A stretch of 64,000 bases of DNA from Nereocystis luetkeana (Eukaryota; Sar; Phaeophyceae; Laminariales; Laminariaceae), in assembly GCA_031213475.1 (NCBI GenBank), contig JARUPZ010000021.1, forward strand, positions 8,209,925-8,273,924, written 5' to 3'. The translations under genes were made by a program, and so were the position numbers. Under the pieces are notes generated by a model. That model was not told the origin of the DNA and made no database searches. It saw only the letters and a list, made by a program, of their open reading frames with translations. Positions 11,201 to 24,496 of the stretch are shown piece after piece; position 1 is the stretch's first letter; each line of letters begins with the position of its first letter.

Positions 11201-14200
11201 ACGTGGCCGAGTTCAACTTTGAGGCAGAAAACGTTGTTTCGGGCTGGACTCGAGTTCGTGTTTTGAGACAAAAAGTAATTTTCGGGGCCTGTACCAAGTT
11301 ATTATTGGAGATAACAACTATTTTGAATCAGGACCAAAATTCTTACTTGGCACAGGAAATCTTGCTTTGGGCTCGACTCAAGGTCTTACCTTGAGGCATG
11401 AGCTTATCTCTTGGGCCAGACTTAAGGTTCTATTTGAGGCAGAACTTCTAGTTGTGGGCCAGGCTCAACTTCGATTTTAAGGCAGATTTGGTTTTTAAAC
11501 ATATCAGGTACATACCGAACACAGGCTGGGTTTCGTGGTTGGGGTGCGGGCAACTTTGCTTCCTCAAGGAATTTTGAATTTTCAGTAGAGCCTAACGACT
11601 TCCGAAAAAAAAAACTGATTTCCCTCACCCTGTTGTTCTCAGTGGCCGTTCTCGCTCTCGTAGTAGGTGTCCCGTACCTGGCATGTGCGGTGTTTCTCCT
11701 ACAGGCAGAGGTGTGTTTCGTTCGCGTGTTGCATTCCTGGCTACAACCTGGGAAAGACCCGTACACTCCTGACTCAGTTCGAGGAATTGGGAGATTGACC
11801 CGTACCCTCTTGAATTCGTTCCAAATATTGGGAGATTGGCCCGCACCCTCTTGAATTCGTTCCAAAAATTGGTAGATTGACCCGCACCCTTACACTACTT
11901 CGACACTAACTCCAAGTGGTAAATATGTCCTCGAAAGGTTGTTGCTGTTCTGAAGGGGTTATGTAAAGAAATGGCTCGAGCTCATGCGCTGAACGCAATA
12001 AACCCATGTTGTAAAACTTGTACTGTGTTCTGAGTTTATCGGCTCGCTCCTCCCGCCGTATCTTCCCCTCCCCCCGTCCGAATATTCTTTGCCGGGACCC
12101 TTGGTGCTGCTGTATGGTCATGCTGAACAAGTTTGGTCGAGTCTGGAGCGGGGGGGGCGATGGAGGATCAGGAGGACAGCACCATCGAGTCCGACCCGCT
12201 GCAGCAAGCCCTGAACAGAGGTTCGCCTTTTCTGAACTACAGTTCGTTTCCCACACTAAGTCCGAGTAGTTGTGGGCCCAAAAACATGGCTGGCTGTCGT
12301 CTCTAATGCGGCAGCCATAGACCCCTCTGAGAATCATGCCGGTATATGCGAACAAAACGTAAGCCAATCGAACACAAGAGGTCTTATTAACACCTTTAGG
12401 TACACAGAATAGAAAGCAACGCCCACACAATGTGGGCATACCCTCATTTTGCGGAGTGTTTTACACTTCAAAAGAAGCGCAGGACGCCTGTCTTTTGCCC
12501 GCCTTCTATTAGGGTGTCGAAAGGCGAAGGAGGGGGCTGTCAACCTATGTAGAGTAGCAGGCGCTAAACCTAGCAAGTCTGTCTTGAGAAACGCCTCTTG
12601 AGACTCGGCTTAAATACTTCACGCAGCTTCACCCCAGTCTTCGTTATCTTGATCATAGGGTAGAGGCCAAGGCATCCACATCAGCGAGGTGTTATATCAA
12701 CCGTCTATATAATAGGAAATGCGTGCCGCAGTACAATAAGCCTCGCCTTCCTGCTGCTGCTTCTGGGCATGTCGTACGCCTCCATATGTTGCGTTGCACT
12801 TCGAAGGCATCCCATACCCCCTGCATGGGCAGGTGGGGCCTGGTTGTGTGTGACCAATGCCGTACAGCAGTAGTGGTCATCTACTTGTGACATTTTTTTG
12901 CTTCTGCCCGTCCCAGATGGAGTGGTTAAGCCTATTAGTTCTGCACTGCACATGCACCTAAATCTGACTCTAACTCCAAGTATTGTATCCGCACGACGGG
13001 ACTGCAGTCCTAAACGGACTAAGCCCTCTCTTTGATGCGTGGTGCCGGTCGATGTGCGCATCAAAAGTCGAGGCTCAAAATGTGTTGGAATGGTGTGAGT
13101 CTAAGCTCTGGATCTCTTTTCGTAGAGACATAAAAGTAGTTTCGACAAAACATAACTCCAGCATTTTGAGACCCAGGAAAAGCGCCAACACAGACTATGC
13201 TTTCGGCACTTATCAAACGCAGTGCGAGCGTGCCGCATGCGATAGTTGGTTGATATCGCACGCGTATTGTTGCGATAACTCCTTGCTCTGGGCCCCCCTA
13301 GAAGCGGCATCAACAGTCTCACCTATCAACAGCAGCCCGGGGTTGCCTCGGCTGTAGCAGATGCTGGCTGTGATCGGCATTTTATTTTCGTGCTTTCATC
13401 CCCTTATCAAGTTCCCCAAAAACGGTTTGTCGACACCCTTTTCGGATCTAGATAGAGCCAGAGACACCAAAAGACGGGGTAACAGGTTTTCTTTTTTTTA
13501 GGATGATTGTGATCGGTCGACGTTCAAGCTCGGGCCACACGTTTTCTCACGGCACACTTACTTATGTACCAACCACCGTATGCATTATGTCGCACTCGCT
13601 TCTGTGCGCAATGCATGGAGTCCCGCTCCCTTCTGTTCACCTACGATTTTTCCCGCCTACGTGTAGTTTCTGTTCGCGCTTTCATCACGCTCTTAAGCCC
13701 CCCAAAAACGTCTTGTTGACCCCTCTTCGGGATCTGTGTAGGCAGTGCCGAAACCAAGAAAGACAGGGCAGCAGGTTTTCTTTTTTCGCAGGATGTCCAT
13801 GAAGTGTCGACATTAAGGCTCAGGTCGCACGTTTTCACAAGGCAAACTCTCTCTTGTATCTTCATATCAGTAAATACTGGAGGCCTAACTCGCCTGTGTA
13901 CCCTATGCGAGAGGTTCAGCTCCATTCCGTGCTCAAACGTCCGGCTTGACATCGACCTTCTCCATTAACCTGCAGCCCTTGCTTCGCTCTTTGCTTATTT
14001 GGCAAACCTACTGTAGAAAGAGGCGTATAGGTGTGTGTCCCGAGCTACCTCTTAGTCCACGCTTCGTGCGAAACTACTTGGAAATGCAGTGGGGTCACTT
14101 AGAGCAGGTAAAAAAATAAAATCACTTTTGCTACCCCTTTCTTCACCTTTACCTACTGCAATCCACATCCTGAACTGCACGCACCGCATGATGCGCCCTT

Positions 14201-17200
14201 TTTTATTTCGAGCCATTTTCGATTACCAGAATAAACAGGCCGCTTCTTGGTCCCGGCCATCTGGCGGCATGGATGCTTTCCTATTGTAACCGAAGGTGGC
14301 ATCTCACTTGGAATAAGAAAACACGTGGACAGATAAAACCTTCGCACACCCTGTTCTGAATAGTGAACAATTTTACTCGTCGGACAGATAGTCGATTCCC
14401 ACAGTTCATGATCTAGATCTTTGATGGCGTTGATAGATCTATTCCTGATCAAAATACGGTTTGACGCACAGAGCTCATGTTGCCGGATGGGGGAGGTATG
14501 GTCTGCATGGATCTATTGTGACGGGGGGCATAGTGAATAATAAAACCTCCGGTAGACACTAAAGCCTACCAGGTATATATTTACCTATTTTTACTAACAA
14601 TATTTGGTCCTATTTACTATGGCCCCCCGTCATAATAGCACCTCTTTTTCGAGTCGGATCCGTACTAGTATGTGTAGATCCTGCATAATCTCTCACAACG
14701 TCAGGCGAGCAACTAGATCATCTACAGCAGTAGACCATGATCTCTACCTGTCTGAGGTGTGTACAATTTTGATCGACTACTCCCTGCCCCCCCCACGCGT
14801 GACCTTGTTTTGGTTTTGCGACAGGGTCCAAGGCACACGAATTCGTCAACGCCCCGCTGGTCCTTGACTACATGCAACTGAAGTGGTCCTGCACCATCCC
14901 CAGCTGGACCCGCCGATTCCCCTTGGACTACAATGTAAACGAAGGCTTCTACACCTATGGCAGCGCTGACAAAGACGCCAAAAGTATGGCTACCTGGGCC
15001 GACTCTCTCTTAAGGTAGGTTCTGATCGAAACGATCATGAGGGGGTCGTATTGGGACGGACATTTTTGTAGGTATGGTCAAAAGTCCCTCACGTTTAGAT
15101 ACTGATCGAAATTATCATGTGGGGGTCGTATTGGGACGGAATTTATTTTTGTATGTTCTAAAGTCCCTTGCGTTTACCGCAACCCGACTGTTAATAGCGT
15201 ACAGTAGTGGGTACCCCAGCAGCAGGTGGGTAAACCAGCAGCAGTGGGTACCCCAACAGCAGTGGGTACCCCAGCAGCAGTGGGTACCCCAGCAGCAGTG
15301 GGCACCCCAACGTTAACCCCTTAAGTCAAGTAAAACTACAGTCCCGTTTTGGGGACAGCCCGCTCACATTTATGCTAGTTTGTCCCCAAAACTGGTGTGC
15401 AGTCCGTAAAGGGATATAGGCGCCAGGTGGCAATCTCAAGCAAGAACAGGCGCATTTAACTTCACCCCGCTCTTATCTGTAGTGGGAATCATAAGTACCC
15501 GGTAAAGGTTTCAGTGGAAGCGAGACGTGCCTATTTGACCGCCCTCAGGTACCGAATTTTCCTGGATCGGGTGCTCTCCACTCGGGGTACCCACTGAGCT
15601 GTTGTTGTATTTTCTGCGAAACATATCCCGCAATATATCCAAGTTGACTAACTTTCGCCAAACCCCGTGATAGGTTACCGGGTTATTGAAGCACCAGGTA
15701 CTTTCTTCGGCCGGGCTCGAACCCTCGTGTGAGACTGGGCGTGTGTTTTGCTACTTATTTTATACTTCGAAGTATATAGTGTTAAAACGATGGGTTTCGT
15801 ATTGCAGAAGGGCTTTTTAATGGGTGGCAAAAGTCGGTATGCGCGACGAATGATGCCCTGTCCATCTTTTTGTTTCCGCTTCCCGAACGAACCCCAGAGA
15901 CAGGCGAACAAATATTATATGACGCAGAAGAGAGTTGGTAATAGATGAACTCGCATTGGTGTTTTATTTTATTTTATTTTATTTTATTTTTTTGTTTTGC
16001 CATGTTTTTTTTCTTCTTTCGGGGAACGTGTTTTAAAATGGTGATCAACGTAGAAGCTATTACGGGGGACCATAGTTAATAGGACCTATGGTACAGATAA
16101 AAACCTATATATTTAATCATTTTTACTAACAATATTTGGTCCTATTAACTATGGTCCCCCGTAATACTATGCTCCAATAGGCTACGGCAGTCCAATAGTC
16201 TACTGCAGGCCGATAGGTTTCCTTGTTTGGTTTCCCTTGGCTGTTCTCCCGCTTTCTGGGAATGTCTATCATCGATCAACGTTGGAACTCATGCTGCTGC
16301 ACATTGTCAGATGGCAAAGCGCTATATAATGCGCACCTCTGAAAAATGATGATGATCTATCTGATCTGTCTACTTTAGAGCATCTAGTTCCTCTAACCTG
16401 CCGTTGTGAGAGTTTGTGCAGGATCTGCATAGCACAAGATCCAAACCCTATGAACATGCTGCAACGTGCGGTCACCGTGCAGGTTGTGCGGGCCCCACCC
16501 GCCAACGTGAGCCTCGTAGGTCATACCACTGCTGTAGAAAAGGAATTTATCTGCTTTAGAAAAATCTGGGCCATGAAGTGGGAATTGACCACCTGTCCCG
16601 GGATGTGCAACCAATATGAATAAACTCATGAACAAAAATGAGCAGATCCGCGACTGGGCGAACAGCACGACTTTGATGAACGAGTGAAATGTTGCACGAA
16701 GGGACGAATACAGTGGTGAAGGGATTAATACTGTCGGTACCGTGATAGACAGCCATAAATTCCGCGCGGCGCGTCTCACCCGACTGGGCGTTTCCTCATT
16801 TCCTTGCCTTTGGCAGGCTTTTACAAGGGTGGGAATCGGGCAGCACGACGATGATGCTTTTCCGCGACAAGGAGTCTAGCCTTTTCCGCTTCCCGCACAC
16901 GACAATACTTCCTGGACTGCAGTTCTCCATGGCGGGCATCGTCGGGAGGCCGGACGAGTTCTTTCTGGTGCCGTCGGTCAGGTTCTTTTTCGAGACCTTC
17001 AGCTACTTGTGAGAAAACACGCCATTATTCTTGCTAGGAATCCGATTTGGTAGAGGCTGCCAGACGGCATTTGTTTGGTAGTGTTTCAGGTGTTTTTGTG
17101 GGGGGCAATCAGTCGAGGGGTTTGAAACCGCGGCCTCTGTACCTGTGGGTGACAGAAACTGCTGGCGGCCTCCCTGCTCCGCAATCACTTCTGCCTCCGC

Positions 17201-20200
17201 TGCTTCTGCTGCTGCTGTTGCTGCTATAATATTATTTATCGCAGTATGAATAGTAGTTCGTCTTCGAGACCTTCAGCTACCTGTGGGAAAAAAAATGTGA
17301 TTTCGCATTATTTATTCATACTCCTTTGTGTGTCATCCGACAACGTCCCAGCATGAGCTTCCGCGTCTATCACCCGCAAACATTCCCCACATCGGACAGA
17401 TAGTCCATCTACTGATAGCTCATCTACAGGTAGATCATCTGCAGATATATCAACTACAGATAAACCGTCTACACATATATCCTCTACAGATAGATCGTCT
17501 AGTCGTAGATCCCGTGAACCTGCAGTGCCGAGGTGATGTACAGCATCTGCGTACAGGATCTGTATAGTACGGATGCAACCCAGGAAGCATGTCCCAGATC
17601 ATGCAGATTATGTGGTTCCCACCCGGAAAAATGAGCTAGATCATACAGATCATACAGGCCAGGAATATGTATGCCCTGAAATGATCCAGCAGATCATCAA
17701 GTAGGAATCGATGACGTGTCCGAGGTACTAAACGTTAACGGGAGACCGTTTTTTCCCGTCAAGGTCTCTGTAGCCCTATCTAGGCCTCCTTTTACTATTA
17801 ATAGTTTTGTATTTGCTCTAGTAATAGTGCGGGGTGAGAACGGCCGATCAAAGGATCAGACTGCAGGTATCCTAGCACATTTGCTTGTGGGTTTCGGGTG
17901 TTGGTTGCTGCCCCCTGCACATCGGGAGCGTTTTTGCTACTGCAAGTTCCCTAGTTTCGATCCCGTTCCCTCGCCAACTTTCCTTATCCGACTCTGACTC
18001 TAGTCCCCATTCCACCCCAACCTCCCCCACTTTTCCTTCAGTCCTCCAGCCGAATATCTCCCCTAACGTTTTTTCTTCCCAATATCTTCCATCGCAGATC
18101 CATGCTCGGGCTGTACTGCTCGTGTGTGTCGATTGAAGATAGCGACGAAATTCCTCCCGACGAAATCGCCTTCTACGTCTTCGCCTTGGTAAGATACCGG
18201 TCAGAGTCAGCTTCCATCCGCATTACATAGAACAAAGTGAAAAGTTTGTTTTTCCTCGTACTTTACTTACTCTACAGCCATTTGTTTGCGTTGAGTATGT
18301 GCGTGCCTGGTAGATTAATAAAATGTAAGATAATGGGCGTGTGTCCTCAGTACCTTGCTATCAAGCCGTGTTTCGAGTTTCTCGGACACGTCGTTAATGA
18401 GTGTTGAAGATAGCGATCAAAGCGATGGTTGGTGACTTGGGTGCCATCAGCCGTCTACGAGCAGCGTGTCGCCAAGCAGTAATGTAAGGGTAAAAATCAT
18501 GTTGCGCGCGTGCCGTACGACTTCTTGCATTCAACGATTGTAACTAAGGGCACCAACCAGTGTAACATTCCTCTATCGCGCGGTGGCCGTCGGTGCAATC
18601 GTCACGCGTTGTCGTCAATTTCCCCCCCCCCCCCCCGCAGTCCCAGAAGGGGTAGAAGCGAGTTTCGAAGCGGGTTGGCGAGTTTCGAACACTAAGAGAG
18701 TTTCGAAAGCGGCAACAAATGAACTACTTACTTGGGAGGCAATCGAATCGTTTCGACCACCAACCAATCAACCAACTAACCAACCAACCAACCAACCAAC
18801 CGCCCTACAAACTAGCCAACTGATCAAACGACTGACCAACTGACCAACCAACTAACCAACTGACTAGCCAACTAACCAACGGCCCAACCAACTTGCTAGC
18901 CGATTGATTGGCCAACCAATCAACCAACTATTTCCCCAGCCAACCAACCAACCAACCAATCAACCACGAAACAACCCACCGACCGATCATCTGACCAACC
19001 AGCTTCAACTGACAACCAAACAACCAACTGACTAGCCAACCAACGAATCGTCCAACCAACTTACCAGCCGATTGAGCGGTCAACCAATCAACCAACTATT
19101 TCAACAACCAACCAACCAACCAATCGAATACCAAACTAACAAACCGCCGTACCCAACCAACTAGCCAACAGACTAACCAACCAACCTGCAAACAAACCGA
19201 ACAACCAACCGACCTACCGGCTCTCGATCAGGGCCTTCTGTGGCGCGAGATTCAGGAGTTCCGGGACGTCCTTCCCCCAGTACCAAAGACCCCAAAGTCG
19301 ACAACACAGGAGACAGATGCCTTCCAAGGCGGAGGGGGTGGAGAAGGGACGCCGGCGACGACGCAGCACCGCCTGACGGCTGGAGTGCAGAGGTGCGGTA
19401 CCAGCCCCCCTCATAAGAAAATTTAGCCGACAAGAAATTTCAGCTTGACATTTCCGGGGAAACATAGATTCGGGAGGGATAATGCTGAAACATTGGTGTG
19501 GAACTTACGCTTTATCAAACAGCCCTCTTGACGGAAATGTAAGGACTGTTTACATATGCCTATTAGTATCAGACGGTGCGTATGTTGTCATCCAAAGTGG
19601 TATGGAATTTAGCCGGGACCTCGGTCCTGATTTATTGATTGGAGGTCCCGTACCCCACGGCAGGGTCCTGCCGCTTAAAGGCCGTCACGTAAAATGTGGG
19701 AAAAAAAACTTGATGAGTTCCCGAATGTTGTGGGTGACTTTGATTGGGAGCAGTAACGGTGCTCCGTCTCGAGAGGGGTGTGCGGTCATTGCTCGAACGA
19801 CTAAGGCAATCAAAGAATGAGCACCCTCCACCGCCTGTCGTTCAAGTCAATCGATGCTGTCACCCATATCCCATACTCTGGTATGCAGGAATGTCCGCCT
19901 CACAAGCGGCTCTTCGTGAAATGCGGCTCACTCTTTTTTGTGCGACTCGCCCTACACCTCGATGCAAGCAAGGCCTGTCCGGTTGTTGAAAACCCGACGT
20001 GCTCCGTACCGGCATTGTAGGGATGCGAGGGTCCATGGGTATAAGGCTACGGCCATGCATGACTAGAGTCCCCCCCCCCCCTTCGTTGACTACAGCACGT
20101 GGCTCAACTAGTGAAATTTTCTGTTTGCCCCAGGCTCAAGTTGATTTTTTAATTTCTCATTTTTTTATTCTTACGTGTCATTTGTTTTTCTAACGTGACG

Positions 20201-23200
20201 CCGCGTGTGCGTGTCCTAATTTCAATGCTATCCTTGTTTTTTTTTATTACGTCTCATTGCAAGGTTCGAGCCAGCATTTCTTCATTCCAAATTTATTTTC
20301 CGCGTACTGCCGGCGTTGCGCCCGCGAAAATCCGGCGGAACGTTTCACTATTTGTATCTGTGTATGTGTGACTCTGCCTAACGAACAATGAAGGTATTTC
20401 ACCCAGGACAACTGGAACATCCTCGACACGGCGTCGATAGCTTTCCTCCTGGTGGCCTTCCTATTCCGCGTGTTAGCGCTGGTGCTGAAGGCGAACCAGG
20501 ACGTGTTCGGGCCTATTCTCGGAGCCGACGACTTCTCCGAACAGGCGAGCCGTACTTGAGAAGTTGGGAGATACATAACTTTGGAGGTGGCGAGTTTAAT
20601 TAACCCCGGACGCGTGCGTGGGTTTAAGAAAAATTGAAGATTGGCACGAACGATTGCTCGAGACGCGAACAGAAACCAAGTGTTTTATAGACTAAAGAAA
20701 CTGCTGGACATATCCGGTTCCTGCTGTTGGTACGCAAGAGAACATACTGGTGTTTGATTGATAAAATCTAGGGTGGGACCTCATTATTGGGGTAACTTTT
20801 GTCAAGTAGTCAGGTCTGCGGTAGCATTCTATGTTCGCAGTCATTGTATTTTTTACGTAGTTCCGCAAGGTTAGAATATGCGCTGCACACAGTCAGGTGG
20901 CACAGAGAAAAGCAGTAAAACGAATACGAACTTGACCCTTACCCAGAATAATAGTGTCTTAAATATATGTTTGCTACGTGGCGTCGCGTTCTGCAAATCT
21001 TAGCCCTCGGACTGGACTCGACTAGAACGCTCTTGGGCCTATTCTCTGCGCCGCACAGGGGAGCAACACGGTACTAACAGTGGCCCCGCATTGGCGTGCC
21101 CAGCGGCAGACGTCGAACATCACCAGCCATACCACTACCAACAACAACCGCAACAACAACCACCATCAACCACCAAATAACCACCCCCACCACCACTACC
21201 ACCACCCCCCTACCATATAGGGTACGAATGTTTGGGCTGAGTTGGCGTTGGTTGGTGGCGACGCGGTAAAACGCGCCCATCACTGTGTAAGCTCGACAAC
21301 CAGGTTTCTATTTTTGGTGTATATTTGTTTTTGTGCGCGCCGTTGTTGGCAGTGTAGTTAGGTCGTTCGCGCGGGGTGGAGAAAAGAGGGGAACGATCGT
21401 AACATACGCTGTGTGTATCGTGAGCGACCGACTAGGCAGTCATGTAGTATACCCATGCTGTCTCTGGAAGTAGCCACACCAGAAAAAAACGAACTCAACG
21501 CTGTCATCCATGAGCAAAAAAGGCCCGCCTCACTTCATAGGATGCAACTCACCCTTCGTGCGACGCCCCTGACACCTGACGGCGCTTCGCGTTTGGTGCA
21601 AACAATGTCTACTGGATGCAACTCACCATTCAGGCCACTCGCCGAACACCTCACGGCGCCTCGCGCTTTATGCAAGTAATATCTGCCTGGTAGGTGAAAA
21701 CTCGACGCGTTCCGTCCCGGCATTGTAGGGATGCGAGGGTCTACGGTCATACGACTACGGTCATGCATGACAACGGACACCCCCCCGCACCCCCCCATCC
21801 CCCTATCACGCATCCTCTCACCCGAACCCATGGGGGCATCTTTTCCGTTCCTGGTTTATCGTGAGCAGGCGTTTTTCGTCGCGCGGTTCTTCCTTGCGGC
21901 CATCGCGCCGTTCTTGTTTGGCCGGGTGCTGTCTTTGGCACAGGTGGACAAGTACCTCGGGCCCATGACACAGGTGAAACTGCTAGTTTTTGGTACTGCG
22001 CTCGAAAGGGGCCGACTGGCGGCCTACACTGTTATTAGCTTTGGACCCGTGAGGACCTGTTTAGCCTAGATATGCAGTACGCGAGGGGCCCTGCTATGGT
22101 GCGGGGGTGCGCCAGTCAACAATACCGGCACTATAGCGGTAACCGGCACTAATTACTCCGCACACTGCCACGCTGCTTAACCCCATCTGTGCGCAGCAAT
22201 TCCACGGGCAGTATAGCGGGAAACCGGCACTATGGAAGGACCACTACTGCTGTGCCATTCTGGCCACATCGATCCTTATACTTCCGTCCCGACCACCTAA
22301 AATATACCGATCTGGACGGAAATGTAAGAACCGCTTAATATTCATGCTCGCGTATAAACGGTACTCATTTTCCCGTCCGGACTGGTACGCGGTAGGGCAT
22401 GAGGCATGACTTCGGTTTCTGGTTGAGGCCGGAAATTCTCGTACTATAAAATTTTGGAAATGCGAAGCCGGAGATTTCCGCCGTCTCTTGGCGGAAATCA
22501 GCTAGAAAAACGTGGTCGATTTGGTTTGTTCTTATCAGCACACACAGTTGACGACAGTTACGAATAGCTGTTCACCCGTGCGTTGCTAGCAAGAGCTTTA
22601 ACGCCCTATCTTACACCACCCTGGCTACTAATTTAATCGCCGTTTGATGTTGACATTAACGATTAAACCAGTCATATATTTACGGCAAGGGTGGACTTAC
22701 TTCAGTGAGGGCAGTCCGTCAAGGGGCGAGTCTGCCGTCAACCGTCGCATCACGCTTGACTGTAGATGGACGTTAGAGGGGTGAACCGAATATAACCTGA
22801 TGGTTCGTTGCCTTCGTGGGTATATCCCTCGTTTGTGACCTGATTAGACGTGATTAGAGGTCATGATAGCGACGTAAACAGAGGAGTACACAAAGTCCGA
22901 CTGTCTGGGAACAACGAGTAAGCAATACGAGTATCATCATAAGCAGCACCCACGCGTGTCATGCACCCGTTTTCCCGATGACATATCCTTTCATCTCCTT
23001 TCCTTTTTAGCCTGGGCTGCGCTATCGTGATTCGTGTGGCAGGCTGCCGGCTTTCCTCCCACTCCATCCTCACCCCGGCGTGCTCCTAATTTTCCCGTCC
23101 GCCGCACCAGATAATATGGGCGATGATGTTTCATCTGGCGCGGTTCTCCGTGTTCATGCTGGTTATCATGGCCAGCTTCGCTCTTGCATTCTTCTCTCTT

Positions 23201-24465
23201 TATGGCTCTTGCAACGGCGACCTCGGGACGGCCTATGCGACGCCCAGCGTAGCGCTTCTCTCCATGTTCAAGGCTATGCTGGGAGGCGAGTGACGCGTAG
23301 ACGTTGGATGGTATAGCCGTTCATTCCTATAGGTGTTCACTAATATAGCTGTTTATTGAGCGCTGATATAATGACGTTCAATGCTTTGGCCGTCCGTTCA
23401 GCGCTGAGATATAGCCGATCATTGAGATAGGCGTCTCTTTAGCGCTGAGATAGAGCCCCCCATTGGCACAGTCGTCCACTCAGCCCTGATATATGACCTT
23501 TCGTTGATAGAGACGATTTCTTCAGCGCTGAGATAAAGACGTTCGTTGATATAGCCGTGCATCGAGCGCTGAGATAATGGTCATTCAGCGCTGATGTTTT
23601 GCCGCGAATGGAGACAGTCGTACAACCAGTGACGTATTATACCGAGGTACCCTTTCTTTCAGCACTGGTATGTGGACGATATTTCACTGCTGAGATGTGG
23701 CCGTTCGTCCATGGCATGGTAAATCTCCGCACCCCCCCCGCCCCGCCGCCGCCCTCATTTCTGCTCCGACCCAACCATGTTTCGATGCAGATCCTGATTT
23801 CGAGGCGTTTGACCAGGACCGCGACCTGTGCAGTGGCCCAGCCTGGGAGTACGACGCGGGCATCACCCTTCTCGTGATGTACATGGTGACCATGGCTATC
23901 CTAATGCTGAATCTTCTCATCGCCGTGCTGGGCACGGTGCACGACAGCGTTAGCCAGCACGCGGAGGTGGAGTTTAACCTGGCGCGAAACCAGTTCATCC
24001 AGCGCGGCGCGAGCGTGGTCAACGATGAGCGCCTCCCGCCGCCGTTCAACCTCGTCATGGCGGCCTCCCTCATCGTGATCGATGTATTTGGGGAGGTTTG
24101 TTATCAGCTAGGGCTCTGCCCGACGGTGTGGCCTGGTCACAACCGCGCTGGCGCCAAAGCTGCCGCCGCCGCGGCTGCTGGTGCTCCCGCTTCCGCTGGT
24201 GGAGGTGGTGGTGGTGTGGCTTCGGGCGGGAACGATGGCCACCCCACGCAACGCAAGCCGCGACTATTGCTGGATTCGAAACCCCGCACCTATATTGCTC
24301 CTGCAGCGGAACCAATCGCATACAATGTTGACGAGGATGGAGGCATGCCGTCAAGGACAAAGTGAGTAGGGTGTAGTTCGTCGTGGTGATGTTGGTGGAG
24401 ACTGTGTAGTTGGCTCCGTTGTTGTCGGTGTGGTGGGTCTATGGTGGTGTTGATGATGCTGCTGG

Positions 24466-24496
<31 letters not shown>

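Larger units (their letters stand above)
8081..12034 (+). other. 3.95-kb gap in the TRP gene with an undetected exon
   Basis: Exon 7 ends in phase 0 but exon 8 needs phase 2, so at least one coding exon should lie here; I could not pick it out. The stretch holds a CAGGGC-ended element (9145-9346), family B (9665-9772), family A (10536-11020) and two minisatellites (11200-11480, 11787-11891). Confidence 0.5.

Noticed and set aside
15700..15725. GGGCTCGAACCCTCG, like a tRNA T-arm on the - strand
   Set aside because: The stem does not pair properly and no anticodon or acceptor arm fits around it.
24363..24365. TGA as the end of the channel
   Set aside because: It lies inside a consensus donor (AAA|GTGAGT), and the next exon-like segment continues in the right phase; kept only as an alternative transcript end.
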